From Diplocarpon mali (taxonomy: Eukaryota > Ascomycota > Leotiomycetes > Helotiales > Drepanopezizaceae): a DNA stretch of 64,000 nucleotides. The stretch covers positions 62,001-126,000 of the forward strand of contig JAENRP010000088.1 in NCBI GenBank assembly GCA_024741835.1, given 5' to 3'. A model generated the notes under the pieces. It made no database searches. It had not been told where the DNA came from and saw nothing but the letters and a program-made list of their open reading frames with translations. Positions 25,409 through 36,172 of the stretch are shown piece by piece (the first letter of the stretch is position 1; every line of letters starts with the position of its first letter). The translations under genes were made by a program, and so were the position numbers.

Positions 25409-25445
25409 TCGCCAGCTCCAGCTCCAGCTCCAGCTCCAGCTGCGC
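25409..25445. repeat. Hexanucleotide microsatellite (CCAGCT)n
   Basis: Five to six copies of a CCAGCT unit, about 250 bp upstream of the rhodopsin-domain gene start. A G9 run lies just before it at 25,380-25,389. Confidence 0.85.
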
Positions 25446-26761
25446 CAGCCGACGCCGAAAAAGACATTCAATCCCGGCCTGCTGGATGCTGGGGGGAGAG
25501 TCGATCTCCATCCCTGGATGGGGAGGTCTGCCGTGGGAGTTCGCATCGGCCGGAGGGAGACTAACCGCCTGGCTGGACCCTTGGGTTGGAGATGGTGTTG
25601 ATGTTCGCTTGACGCCTAAGCGAGCGAGGGGCGCCCCAGCCCGTGCCCGCGCCCGTGCTGGAAATCCGTACGAGGGGGCCTCCAATCCCAGCGAAGAAGA
25701 GTCGATGGGCGTGCGCCTGGATCTGCCGACTCTGGAGAAGCTGCTCCCATCAGCTTCGGCTTGGAGTGTTTTGATCCATCCGCTTCTGCACCCGCCAACA
25801 GTCGAGCATGCAGACTAGCAGGGCGAGAACGAATCCCGAGACTCACTACGCCTTCTGTGTCTGCGGAGAGTTTGCCGAGGATTCGTTAGTACAGTTGTTT
25901 CACTTGAGGTAAATCACGGCGGCAGCTATTCGCAGTCTTCTGCTAATCGTCGGCAGCCGTTCAGTCTATGCGACTTTCGAGCTACGCCTGATTGGGTCGC
26001 TAGAAGGCATCAACACAAAGAAGGGATCAGCAAAGCAACGCACTGCGGTAGCAGCGCCAGAGCGGCAGAGAGGCCTGCTGGTACGATGGGATAGAAAGCT
26101 ATACAAGATGCGCCGAACCTCGATCACGAATAAAGCCCCCGTGGCTGGAGGACCTCCGACTTGTTACTCAAGGGTGTATCTGTAGAGCCACGGCAGGGCA
26201 CTTCCTTGCACAAGAAGAGGAAGAAGAACAGCCGCCAGAAAGCCAAGAGATGGGGATTTGGAAGCAAGTCCGCTGCAGAGGCTCGTTGCGAGTCTTGAGA
26301 AGGGAGCCGGGGGGGCCGAACTGTCCACCCGGAACCATATGCGACCTCTGTATCGCACGGCCTCGTACCGATGTGGCTGGTCTCTGAGATGCCTGTGCAC
26401 TTGCTAGCAGATGTTCGTAAATTGCGCTGCTCTCCCATGCTCGTATAGCAATATTCAAAAACGAGATGGTGACGCGTAGAGACGAGGGGACGGATTACAC
26501 GGGCACGCTTCAGCACGGACAGCACGGGCACCAGCTCGCATGACCCAGCGCTACTGTGCCATACCGTACATGGTGATAGTATGGGGTGGCTAGCGAGGCT
26601 ATTTACTTTACCCAAGATAGGCAGAAAGAAACCCCCCGCCGGATGGAGTTCCAATTACTTGGGAAAAGAAATGAGGCATTTCAGACGCTGACCTAGACCC
26701 GAACTCGACAGCTTTGAACATATGGGACGCACCAAAAATAGTCTATCTGTGGATTTCTACG

Positions 26762-26826
26762 TCTGTATATGTGTATATATGTATATATGTATAAGTATAT
26801 ATGTACATGTATATATACTCGCATTG
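26762..26826. repeat. TA/TATATG microsatellite
   Basis: Imperfect alternation of TATATG, TGTATA and TACATG units over about 65 bp. Confidence 0.8.
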
Positions 26827-28397
26827 CTACTGCAGTGTCTACATCTCTATAGGAATATAAACATGTCTCGAGAGACCACTCAAGGTACATAACATCTCAA
26901 GACGGTGGATTGTGCGCCATGTAGTATTGCCAGCATTTTGCTTTTCTCGTCATCATTTTAGGCACGGTCTACTCCAAGTCACCATCTTTTGCTATGTCTG
27001 GTCCCAACGTACGCCTGATGGGTTTTTGAACCGGATTGACGCGACATAATCCCAAACGGGAGCACTGGGAATCACTGCCCACAGGGCCCGTCGATCCATC
27101 AGCCGCTCACGATCAAACCGCGGGGCGATCAACTACGGCCTCTCGCTTAGCTGGGCAGCTTCCGACATCTGGATGGGTATAAATAAACATCACATGACCC
27201 GACACGGCATCCAGCACTCACACCCTCTCCTCTTCCGCAAGGGATGGGACGTGCCCTTCGCGGCGGCCCAGGTCAAGGGGCCCAGACAACCGAATCCTCC
27301 CCCCTTTACGTCCTGCGGCAGCGACATGTGTCATGCTCAAGTCACGGTACATACACACGTACAAGCACGATCGTCGGATGAACTGCAGACTATCCCCATG
27401 ATCCGTCCCGGTGGTCTGGCTCGACCCTGCTGTCGGGAGAGCGTCGTCCTGGGCCCAGATCGTGACACGATACCCAGCTCGTCTAGAGCGTTCAACGGCC
27501 GTGGAATCGCTCAACGACCTGGGATTCGAGGGTCTTCTCCCTCCCACCCGGCCGGTGAGAACGGCTAGCTGTAGATATTCTGAGAACGGCTTGCTGTAGA
27601 CATTCTGCGAGCGGAGAGCAAGACTCCGTCGGGGAGAGGAGAAAAGGGGGGGGAATTCTGTGGCGACGGTTGGAGTCTACGTGTAGGAGGGAGATTGAGC
27701 TGGAGGCCGAACTCTGCGGAATACGTACACACCCAAACTCTGATCTCTGATCTCGGCGGCGTCAAGTCTTGTTTCTACGTAATCTTTGAACCCTAATCCG
27801 TCACATCTCAACGCCACTCTATCGTACGGCAGGTTTGGTCGGTGTCGTGGAGACTCGCCCGTCCGATATCTCAACTTTGGACTCGGATATTCAAGCACGC
27901 GTCTCGGATCTGTTGACTTTGCATGTCCCTATTCGAACTCGTATTTCTTCCACTCCGGCTCTGAGATCTTCAACCCCAACTCGAACATGTACTCCTTGGA
28001 CTGTCATCTCCGATATCTAAGCCCCCGACTCCTCGACCTAGTGCGCCGCCTCAAATTTCGAAACCCGAAAGTCCAAACTCCAGTACCGAAAGTCTGATTT
28101 CTAATACTTAAACTTCGACCCGGTCCCAAGATCTCGTTCCGGGCCGTGCGTCGGCATCCGAGCTCTCGGGACGATCTAGGGCGTCGTCGCGGGCGGGCTG
28201 GAGATCGAAGTCTGGGCCACTGCCCGTCATGAAAAAGGTGCGAGAGGGGATGCTAAGCAGGGCGTCTGTTCTGCGTCGGGAACAGACTGCCGCTCTGGGG
28301 CCGAGAGCGCCCTCATACTTATACTCCAGGTGCCTCCTCGCCAGAGCCCCGGGACAATATCGAACTCTGATATGGTCGACGTCGACATGCTGGGACG

Positions 28398-29479
28398 ATG
28401 AGAGGATCCATGGAGCTGGAGTACGCAGAAGAGGGCAAGCTGCCGCTGCAACCCGAGGTAGGTTGGATGGAAAACATGCTNCCAGCCCCCCCGGAGGCGT
28501 GACGAGGCCAGGCGATCTCTCCCTCCGGCGAGGACAGAGGAAGCAGAACAGCATGCTGACTCCACGGCAGGATAGGTCGCTCCTCTACCATGCGAAGACG
28601 GCATACCTCATCACGAAGAGCGACGTGAAGACCACCATCCTCCCGGCGACGACCTTTGCCCTGACCGCGCTCTTCTCCGGCGCGCTGAGCCGGGGAGCAG
28701 CGCCCGTCGGCCTCCCGGGCGCGCTGCTGGGCCTGCTGCGATCCGTCGCGTGGACGTGGATGAACCTCTGGGTCTTCAACCTCTCCAACCAGCGGCTACC
28801 CAGCTCCGTCGTCGAGGACGCCGTCAACAAGCCCTGGCGCGCCATCCCCGCCGGCCGCCTGACCTGCGAGGAGGCCCGGCAGCTGCTCCTGCTCTCCATC
28901 CCCGCCGTCGCCCTCGCGAGCGCGGCTCTCGGCGGCAGCAGGGAGAGTCTGCTCCTGATGGTCCTCACCTGGGTCTACAACGACCTCGGGGCCGCCGAGG
29001 GCCACTTCGCCCTCCGCCACGCCAGCAACGCGCTGGGCTTCACCACCTTCGGCGCCGGCGCCGCCGCCGTGGCGTGCGGCCCCCTCGACGCGACGGCGTA
29101 CCGCTGGCTGGCCGTCGTCGCCGCCGCCATCGCCGGCACCATCCAGCTCCAGGACATGGAGGACCAGGAGGGCGACCGCGCGCGGGCCCGGCGCACCCTG
29201 CCCCTCGTCCACGGCGACGCGCCGACGCGGCGGGTCACCGCCGCGGCCGTCGTCGCCTTCTCGCTCGCGACGCCGGCCTTCTGGCAGCTGTCGCTCGCGG
29301 GCTACCTCCCCCCCGCGGCGCTCGGGGCCTGGATCGCGGCGCGCACGCTGACGCGGCGGGACCTGGCGGCCGACAAGAAGACATTCAGGCTGTGGTGTCT
29401 GTGGTTGATGCTGCTCTACGTCCTGCCTTTCGGGACGAAGCTGGAGCTGGCCTGGGGGAGGACGCCGCTGTGGTGGTAG
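28398..29479 (+). CDS. UbiA-family membrane prenyltransferase or UbiA-type terpene cyclase
   Basis: Exon 1 (28,398-28,457, 20 codons), a 113-bp intron (28,458-28,570, containing the single N at 28,481) and exon 2 (28,571-29,479) give 322 residues. I chose this start because the splice is in phase and the preceding open frame is otherwise featureless; a start inside the intron region would give a similar core. The protein is mostly membrane helices. The first aspartate-type region reads NLSNQRLPSSVVEDAVNKPW with PAGRLT after it, and the second reads DMEDQEGDRARARRTLP. Both sit where UbiA enzymes bind Mg-diphosphate, but the first lacks the canonical NDxxDxxxD. UbiA enzymes transfer prenyl chains to aromatic acceptors; fungal relatives such as Fma-TC cyclise farnesyl diphosphate. 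Which reaction applies here is unknown. No terpene or polyketide gene adjoins it. Confidence 0.82.
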
Positions 29480-30743
29480 CCGCTCGTCTTGATACCTCGC
29501 CGGCGCTCAGACGCGATCTGGCATGAAATGAGTGACAGGAACATCGAGGGTGGATGGGAGTTTCAGAGGACCGGTCGAGGATGGACGGTGGGAGCTTACC
29601 ATGATCGCAATCGTCCGGCGTGCCCGCGGCGGATGCGTCCCCCTTGAGCGGCGCGTTGACGAATCTATTTTCTGTGTGTGGTGGTGTTTTGTAAACAAGG
29701 CTTCGTCCTTGGTTATACCCGAGCGTGTTATCATTGGTCTTTTTCGTCCAGCTGTTTAGAGCTACCCATCAATCAATAATATACCCAGAATCCCCTCCAA
29801 CCGTTTCTGAGCCCCCTTGCCGGTCAACGGGTCATTGTCACTTCGTCAAGCCAGAGGGCACGAGGTTGTCAATGGTATTATGGCGACTGGCGGTGGGAAT
29901 ATCACGTGATCCGGCACGTAGCCAAGCGCTGACGGTCTGAAGCGGACCGGCGATGAGTGCGTTTTACCAAGCAAATGGCTGCGATGGGTGAGGTTGAAGC
30001 GGCATGTTTCTCCTGGTCCTGTCGTGATGCCGTCGTGATCCCCAGGCGAGTCGATCCTCAATGTCCTTTTGCTATGTCTTTGGGCTGCTTACTGATGAGT
30101 TGCCAAAGCGAGGAGAATCACACGTGTAACTCATACGAGTAATCACAAGAGAATCGAGAAGAAGGATCAAGAGACGGTAGCCTAGACAAAAAACAGAAAA
30201 AAAATCCGGCTCAGGAATATATGTGAATAGTAAAATACACGAATCACCCAAACATTTTCTAGTGTTTCTCTGGTCCGAACTAGGAACTAGATCAACCCCG
30301 GCTCTTTTCTGCTCTATTTGGGCCACCCACGGGAGATGATTTGTAGATATCTAGTTAAGAGAACGCTATAAACGAAGATTGAATAACTGCGAGTGAGTGT
30401 AAGGTAAATAAGGAGGGCTCTTTTTGATTGTAGATGAGCCTGCTATATGTTTTTTCAATTCCCGGTCTTGTAGAAGTGGGATTGTGTAGTTATCAGAAGT
30501 CAGGTAAGGCATATATAATAGCTATTATTTCTATCGGTTCGCTTTTTTTTTCGTACGTACAATTTAGTTCTTCGGACTCTACGCCTCTCAGGACTCTCAA
30601 CCTTTTTCAGACTTGATAACTTGGTTGGTTCGACGCTTGCGTCAATCTGACATCTCTTTCGATTCGACATCTCCGTGGACCCGGCACCTCTTCTGATTCG
30701 GAACTACAAGTCGACTGATACAAGGAGGTCCTCGCCCGCAGAC
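29480..30743. other. Intergenic, no gene recognised
   Basis: Lies between the 3' ends of the UbiA-like and GH71 genes, which converge. Contains A-rich and T-rich tracts near 30,185-30,200 and 30,540-30,550 and a short degenerate repeat of TTCGACRTCT type at 30,560-30,720. Nothing coding is supported. Confidence 0.6.
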
Positions 30744-32392
30744 CTACCACGAACCGACCCACGGGTTGTAGTTCGTACAGCCCCCCGCCAGCGTCGTCGC
30801 CGCCGTGATCTCCGACCCGTTCCCACTGCCCGCCACCACGCCGTCCCTCGTCACCCAGAATCTCGGCACGCCCGTCTGCCCAGCAAAGGCCTGGCTCGCA
30901 TGCGTCAGGCCCGCCGCAAACTCGTAGACCGTCTCCGCGGCGCCGCCGACCTGCACGTGCACCTGCGCGGCGCTCGTCAGCAGGGCCGAGAAGAAGATGC
31001 GGTCGGCGAGGATGTCGTTGGGCGAGACCTCCGGGACGCCGTCCTGCGAGCTGTCGCCGCCGACGACGCCGCAGGTGCTGCCGGCCGCCGCGGGCGCGGG
31101 CCGGTACCAGTACTGCATCTGGTCGCGGGCGATAGGGAGCGGGGAGCCTTTGTACGAGGCGATGTAGTAGGGCAGGAAGTCGAGCCAGCTCTCGTGCGAT
31201 TGCCCGTCGACGTAGATGGCAGAGCCGTTGGGGATCTCGTTGGAGGAGCGGAGGGGGCCGATGTAGCTGCTCTCGCCCCAGTCGTTCCAGGTCACGATTC
31301 TGGTTGTTTTGATTGTGTTAAGCGAGCTGAGGNNNNNNNNNNNNNNNNNNNNNNNNNNNNNNNNNNNNNNNNNNNNNNNNNNNNNNNNNNGGGGGAGGAG
31401 AGAGAAAGAGAAAAAGAGAAGAGGGTCAACGAACTGCAGGAATGGAGCACCGAAATCGATGGCTTGTTTCCAGCGAAGAGCCCAGGAGTCATCGCCGCGC
31501 CAGACCCATTTCTTGGGGCTGTCGGCCGAGTGGAAGAACCAAGGCGAGATGCCCATCATGTAGCTCTTGGACCCGAGGACGTCCGTCCAGGCGTGGTCGA
31601 GATCGGTGGTGATGTTGCTGGCGCCGACGGGCCACTTGCGGGGGGTTGGAGTCAGTATTGCCTTTTTCTCAAAGTGACCCCCCATCGCCTGGCTGGAGAT
31701 ACCGTGGCGAAGCGTTTCCCACGCCCCGGCGAGGGGAGGGCTTCGGAGAGCACGACGACTCGGCGCACTCACCATGTCCCAGTTGAAGGCGCCCTCGACA
31801 TGATCCAGATGCTGCGCGAAGCCCGAGGGTCCCAGACTCGTCCACTGCACGGCAAGTCAGCGAGTTCTGCTGCCATCTCACACAGTCGAAGAGTACGCAC
31901 ATCCGGGACAAACCACAAACCGCCCACCGCCGACCTTATGACGCCCCCTGGCGCCCAGGCGTCGATATCGCCCGTCCCCTCGAAGGTCGACACGAACGGC
32001 ACGCCGTTGTAGAGAAAGTAGGCCGGGCTGGTCTTGTACAGGTTCAGGTAGGAGACCACCGACCGCTCGCCCGTCGACGGCCACCTCGCGCCCCCGCCCA
32101 GGTAGTCGAAGGCGAAGAAGAGCTTGAAGCCGGCGCCCGCGGCTTCGGCGGCGGCGAAGGCGTGGGCAACCTGGGGGTAGATGTTGGCGTCGGGGTAGGC
32201 GATGTTGAGCACGAAGGCGTCGAGGCCGACGCTGCGCGCGAGCGCGATGTCCTGCGCCCAGGTGTCCTGCGTGTGGGCGGCGGTGTTGCCGACGACGACG
32301 TGGGCGAAGGCGTACTTCTGCGCCGTCACCCGTGCGAAGGGGGAGAAGAGCGCCAGGCCCAGGACTGGGGCGAGATGGACGAGAAGCTTCAT
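30744..32392 (-). CDS. GH71 alpha-1,3-glucanase (mutanase), secreted
   Basis: Four exons, 32,392-31,901, 31,844-31,773, 31,634-31,435 and 31,299-30,744, sum to 1,320 bases and 439 residues in consistent phase. A signal peptide (MKLLVHLAPVLGLALFSPFA, cut near RVTA) is followed by the GH71 catalytic domain: YAFAHVVVGNTAAHTQDTW, FKLFFAFDYLGGG, the exon 1 end GGLWFVPD, exon 3 SPWFFHSADSPKKWVWRGDD, and exon 4 IVTWNDWGESSYIGP. The enzyme hydrolyses alpha-1,3-glucan of fungal walls, used in wall remodelling, septum cleavage or attack on other fungi. The C-terminal part (residues about 300-439) is a beta-rich accessory region with no separate carbohydrate-binding module recognised. The third intron contains the 58-base N run, so its length is uncertain, but the splice across it restores FLQIVTWNDWGE exactly. 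Confidence 0.93.
31333..31390. other. Assembly gap (58 N)
   Basis: A run of Ns wholly inside the third intron of the GH71 gene, flanked by a purine-rich GGGGGAGGAGAGAGAAAGAG tract, so probably a simple-sequence collapse. A further single N occurs at 28,481. Confidence 0.98.
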
Positions 32393-32779
32393 GGTCGCGA
32401 CAGCATCTGCGTGAGAATGTCCCGAGTTCTGGCGCGACGCGGCGGGCCGTTCTTATAGAGGTGAGTGGGGCGCCGCTCGCTCGCTAGAGGACTGCGCCGT
32501 AAACAAACGTTGATCGTTTAACTTGGACAACCTGGTCCTCAAGACGCCGACGGCATCGCCCCCAACCTGGCAAGGAATCTACATCGTCAGGTCCTCGAGC
32601 TGACTTTGCGCAGGGGCTCCGGCAGGCTCGGGCTCTGGTCAGCCACCATCGGATCGACTTCGCCAGCATGGGGGACCTGCTTTGGCGATGTGTCGGTCTT
32701 TCGAGCGAAGTATTTCCTCCTCCCGGCATTGAGAGCGGAGAACTGACCTTGCTGCCACACATGGACTCCAGCATGGATT

Positions 32780-32883
32780 CTTCATCGCAGGCCCAACAAA
32801 CACCATGGCGGCTGCAATTCCCAGAGGATGTTTGAGAGCCTCGATACGCTTTCACGTGGTGTTTACTTGGCCTGCGCCGAAGC
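32780..32883. repeat. MITE-like foldback element, copy 2
   Basis: Left arm 32,780-32,808 (CATCGCAGGCCCAACAAACA, followed by CCATGG) and right arm 32,853-32,882, whose reverse complement reads CGCAGGCCAAGTAAACACCA then CGTG. The arms face each other across about 44 bp. It sits about 390 bp upstream of the GH71 start codon. Confidence 0.65.
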
Positions 32884-33944
32884 ACGTCGTAGGCTGGCAA
32901 CACTGCATCTGGTCATACCCAACAGTCGCTCCTCCGGACTCTTTTTCTCCTTCAGCGCGAACATCTGGAAGCGAGGATACTTTTCCTACCCGGACCATTC
33001 CACGAGATCCCAGGGCTTTGGCAGCTGGACGCGCCGACGACCCACGCCAGCAGCAGCTCCGCGCGCAATCCGCTCCCGAGGAGACTTCGGCCCTGCGCTG
33101 GGTATGTAAATATAGGCTTTTGGGGGCCGCCAAGCGATTCCACATCTGCGCGCCCCCTTTGCTGCACCAGAGAGGCACAGCGATCAAGAATCACAACCGG
33201 GTGGTGGGGGATTCCTGGACACCTGCACTTTAACGGCACGTAGTTCTGGCAAATCGACAGAAGAACCATAAAGCAAGATCTTGAGTGGACCCTGACCCAG
33301 AGGTAGCTGATTTCGCTCGACTATTGCTGATGTCAATCGCTCATTTGCAAGGAAAAGGAGCTGCTCTTTTCTCGTGTCAGGAGAAAACAAAGCGGTAATA
33401 CTTGACCGCTATACCTATGCGCGCGAGCCTTGTAGACGCGCTGCTCAGCTCGCCCCGGCTTGGCTTCTGATCTTCGCATCGTTTGATTTCTATATGGAGA
33501 TACGCACATATTTCTGTTCATATCTTCACGTCCATTTCCATCTCAATTCCTGTATCAAATTCAATTTTCACATCAACACCCATTTCATCTCCATTTAAAT
33601 ATCAATATCAGGCAGCAGGCTTGCTCTGCTCTACCTTGCCTTTCCATCCTTTCCGCTTGCTCTCCTTTTTCCTGATTCCTATGCCCCCTTCCCCTGTCCT
33701 GAGACCTCCCACATCACAAACCATACCTTACAGACCGCGCTCTACACTCCGCGTGCCACGCTCTACGCAAAGCAAAAGCGACAGCGACAGCGAGTGAGAA
33801 TCATCCATCATATCCTTTCCCTCATTCCCCATCCCCCTACAACTCAGAGCGCCAGTTCTGCCAATAGCCAAATTCACCAAATCTATCAATACACGAGACA
33901 ACACATCCAAGCAAAATAGTCGTTGTTCTTCGGCTCCGTACATA

Positions 33945-34136
33945 ATGAACCAGCGAGATATCTTGTACTCCCATCCTACTCCGACTTCTCTGCCTAACTA
34001 CAATAGTGCACAACAATACTTACACGACAGGGATGTCCAGCCAGGACAAAGACCCGGTCAGCCCTTGACATTGCAAGCCGAGGGGATCGACGTGGACATC
34101 GACTATGAGTACATGTATGAGTACATGGATAAATGA
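33945..34136 (+). CDS. Candidate small protein, 63 residues, function unknown
   Basis: An ATG in the context CATAATGAACC opens a 63-codon frame. The product is hydrophilic, rich in Tyr, Pro and Gln, with no signal or membrane segment, and ends in an acidic Tyr-rich tail (GIDVDIDYEYMYEYMDK). It follows a long pyrimidine-rich stretch (33,600-33,720) of the sort found before fungal transcription starts and is followed by A-rich sequence. I do not recognise it. It may be chance; conservation would decide. Confidence 0.3.
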   Translation: MNQRDILYSHPTPTSLPNYNSAQQYLHDRDVQPGQRPGQPLTLQAEGIDVDIDYEYMYEYMDK

Positions 34137-34636
34137 ATAAAGGCCCCAAAAAAAGAAAAAAAAAGAAAAGGGGGGAAAAAAAAGAGTAGCACAGTGAATC
34201 TCACGGCCTCATTAACACCCCATGCGACGACCAGTTGACTACCCTATTGATCCAGATATCATGCCATGCCCTCTTTCTATGTATAGCCGACCAGACTCCA
34301 GTTTCAAAAACCGCCCGTTTGGAAGACCGCCATGGGACAAACGTCAAGGGACTTACGCAAAGCCGAAGCATCCCAAACTCCTTAGCCGCCATCGCATCCT
34401 TTTCCCGGCGCGTACCTGTTCACCGCACCGGCACTGAGCCGACCCCCAGTCTTCATCATCACCTATCGCAAGGGCTTGCAAATACTCCAACGCGTGGGTC
34501 TTCTTACCCAGCGGTGAGGTATTGCGTGCTACCGCCTCTCGCTCAGTCTGCCTGGCAAATTTGATCTTGTCCTTCTCAGCCTGCAGCTGCTCAAGGCAAT
34601 GTTGGTACGTTGCTGCGTTGGATGGTAGAACATGCG

Positions 34637-35396
34637 TCAGCCCAGGCAGCCCCCAGCCTGGACCTCTTGATTCTGCCTTTCGCGCTCCTCCTTCTGCTCG
34701 CCGCCGTCATACGCCTCTCTCCGAGAGCCAGTTGATGCAGAATCGAGGTCTCTTGTTCCAGGCTGCAGCCCTTTGACGCTCTCGGGCTCGCTGTCGAGCC
34801 CCGGGTCACAAGAAAAAGCCCCAGTCCCGGCGTCAGGCGGCGACTCAAGCTGCACATCCATGTTCTCATCCCCCCCCTCCCCCTCCATCTCCTCTCCTTC
34901 GTCCTCTGCATAGGAAATCCGGGGTATGTCTCGCATCGGCTCCGGCCCCGACGATAAGTCGTGTCCGCTCATCGCCCCCAGTACGCCGCACACGCATCGG
35001 GCGATCGGTGATAGCCTCTCTCCTCCAGGCGGAGCGCGACGGTCTTCCAATGCCTCGGCCAGGAGACGAGCGCCGCGGCTTCGCCTTCTTCCCGGGCCAG
35101 CTGGCCCTTCGTTGCGGCCACCAGAAACCCCCGTCCTCCTGCTCGTCCCAGCCGGACTCGGCCGGCGCCTCGGTGGCCTCCTGGGCCGCCTCGACGCGCT
35201 TCCAGTAGCCCCGACACGCCGTGTCCGTCCGGCTGTAGCCGCGGTCGAGCAGCCGGGCGGCGACCCGTCGCCAGTGAGCGGCCCGCGAGATCTCCTGGGG
35301 CTGGCACCGGGACTCCAGCTCGATCTGGGCGTCGGTGAGCCTCACGAGGAGCTGGTGCTCCCCGTCCGACCAGCGCGCCAACGTAGGCGCGCCCAT
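34637..35396 (-). CDS. Myb/SANT-like DNA-binding protein, two frameshifts
   Basis: Starts at 35,396 with MGAPTLARWSDGEHQLLVRL and carries a first Myb/SANT-like repeat with well placed Trp residues, ending in GYSRTDTACRGYWKRV (residues about 8-65). A second repeat-like segment, ending in ERGYHRSPDACAAYWGR, follows in the next frame. An acidic tail (ISYAEDEGEEMEGEGGDENM) and a charged C-terminus follow in the third frame, to a stop at 34,637. Each change of frame falls at a run of five G on the coding strand (35,132-35,128 and 34,979-34,975) and is explained by one missing base. No intron could do this. Read through both, the product would be about 253 residues. Such fungal proteins are presumed transcription regulators; no target is known. 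Either a recent pseudogene or two homopolymer miscalls. Confidence 0.7.
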
Positions 35397-36172
35397 CTTT
35401 TTGCCGCGCTCTGCCTGGAGAGAGGGGGCCTCGCGCGAGTCAGGGTGGCGGGGGAGATCGCGAGTGGCGAGTCAATGGGACGTGGCAGAGACCATCGGTG
35501 GAATGATATGCGTCGGACGAAACCATGGATGTCGCAGGTCGGGTCGTTGAAGAGAGTTTGTGCGATACGGAATGCGGAGCTGGTGTGCAAAGCTTAGTGG
35601 TGCAGGGCCCCCCCGTGGCCACGCGTGGGAACGCGTGAGGAAAAGCCCCCCGTCGCGTCGGGTGCGATGGCAGCCTTGCCTGGCTGCCTGGCTGCCTGGC
35701 GCCGTACTGGCTTGCTGCCCCACTCGCGGGGCATCATCGGAAAATATCCGCTCGCTGTTCACCCGCGTCTAGGACCTGGAGCGTCTCCTCCGCCTGTCAT
35801 CCGATCTTTTGGCTGACCCTCTAACCGAGAGACTTGTTGACTTCACCCCAGTCGCGGGAGAAGAAAGTTCTTTCGGGACCGATCTTGCGAGAGGAGATGG
35901 ATTTTCTCTTCAACAGCAGAGATCTTACCCTCTCCGTGGGTAGGGCCGTGCAATCTCGAGCGCCGGATGTGCCTCCGCAGTTGAAATGTCTTGCTATGTA
36001 CAAGGCTATGTACAAGGTCTAGAAACAGACATATCTTGCCCCCCCCCTGGACACCAGGGAGTGCCGAGATCACTATGACCGGGCATAACTTTCAAGCCCC
36101 AGCTGCTCAGCAGGAGCCTCCCCTCAGCCAACGTTGCTGCCACGCTTCACGCAGTACCCAAAGCGCCCCGGC
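35397..36172. other. Intergenic, no gene recognised
   Basis: Upstream of the Myb-like gene and downstream of the esterase. Contains short tandem words (CTGCCTGG at 35,679-35,700; CTATGTACAAGG at 35,994-36,017) and a C9 run at 36,040. No coding evidence. Confidence 0.55.

Larger units (their letters stand above)
25160..28397. other. Long intergenic region, no gene recognised
   Basis: Contains the hexanucleotide repeat above, a GC-rich stretch with several open frames in both directions (25.4-25.85 kb), a 176-codon minus frame at 26,124-26,654 with no recognisable domain, a TATATG microsatellite (26,760-26,825) and degenerate short repeats with CTCG/CGAACTC words (27.78-28.1 kb). None of the frames has codon bias or motifs strong enough to call. 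Confidence 0.55.
32393..34636. other. Long intergenic region between the GH71 and Myb-like genes
   Basis: Holds the promoter side of the GH71 gene, foldback element copy 2 (32,780-32,883), a pyrimidine-rich stretch with a 6/12-nt rhythm (33,490-33,720), the small open frame at 33,945-34,136 listed separately, and A/G-rich tracts at 34,148-34,185. No other gene is recognised. Confidence 0.55.

Noticed and set aside
25371..25818. Overlapping frames of about 104-110 codons on both strands
   Set aside because: Driven by GC-rich sequence and the CCAGCT repeat (Glu-Leu or Pro-Ala runs); no recognisable protein.
26124..26654. 176-codon minus-strand frame
   Set aside because: Residue composition looks random, with no motif, signal or membrane pattern; left as intergenic.
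28229..28570. 5' extension of the UbiA-like frame to an upstream ATG
   Set aside because: The extension contains the ambiguous N and no family-like sequence, while a phase-correct intron at 28,458-28,570 gives a normal-length protein.
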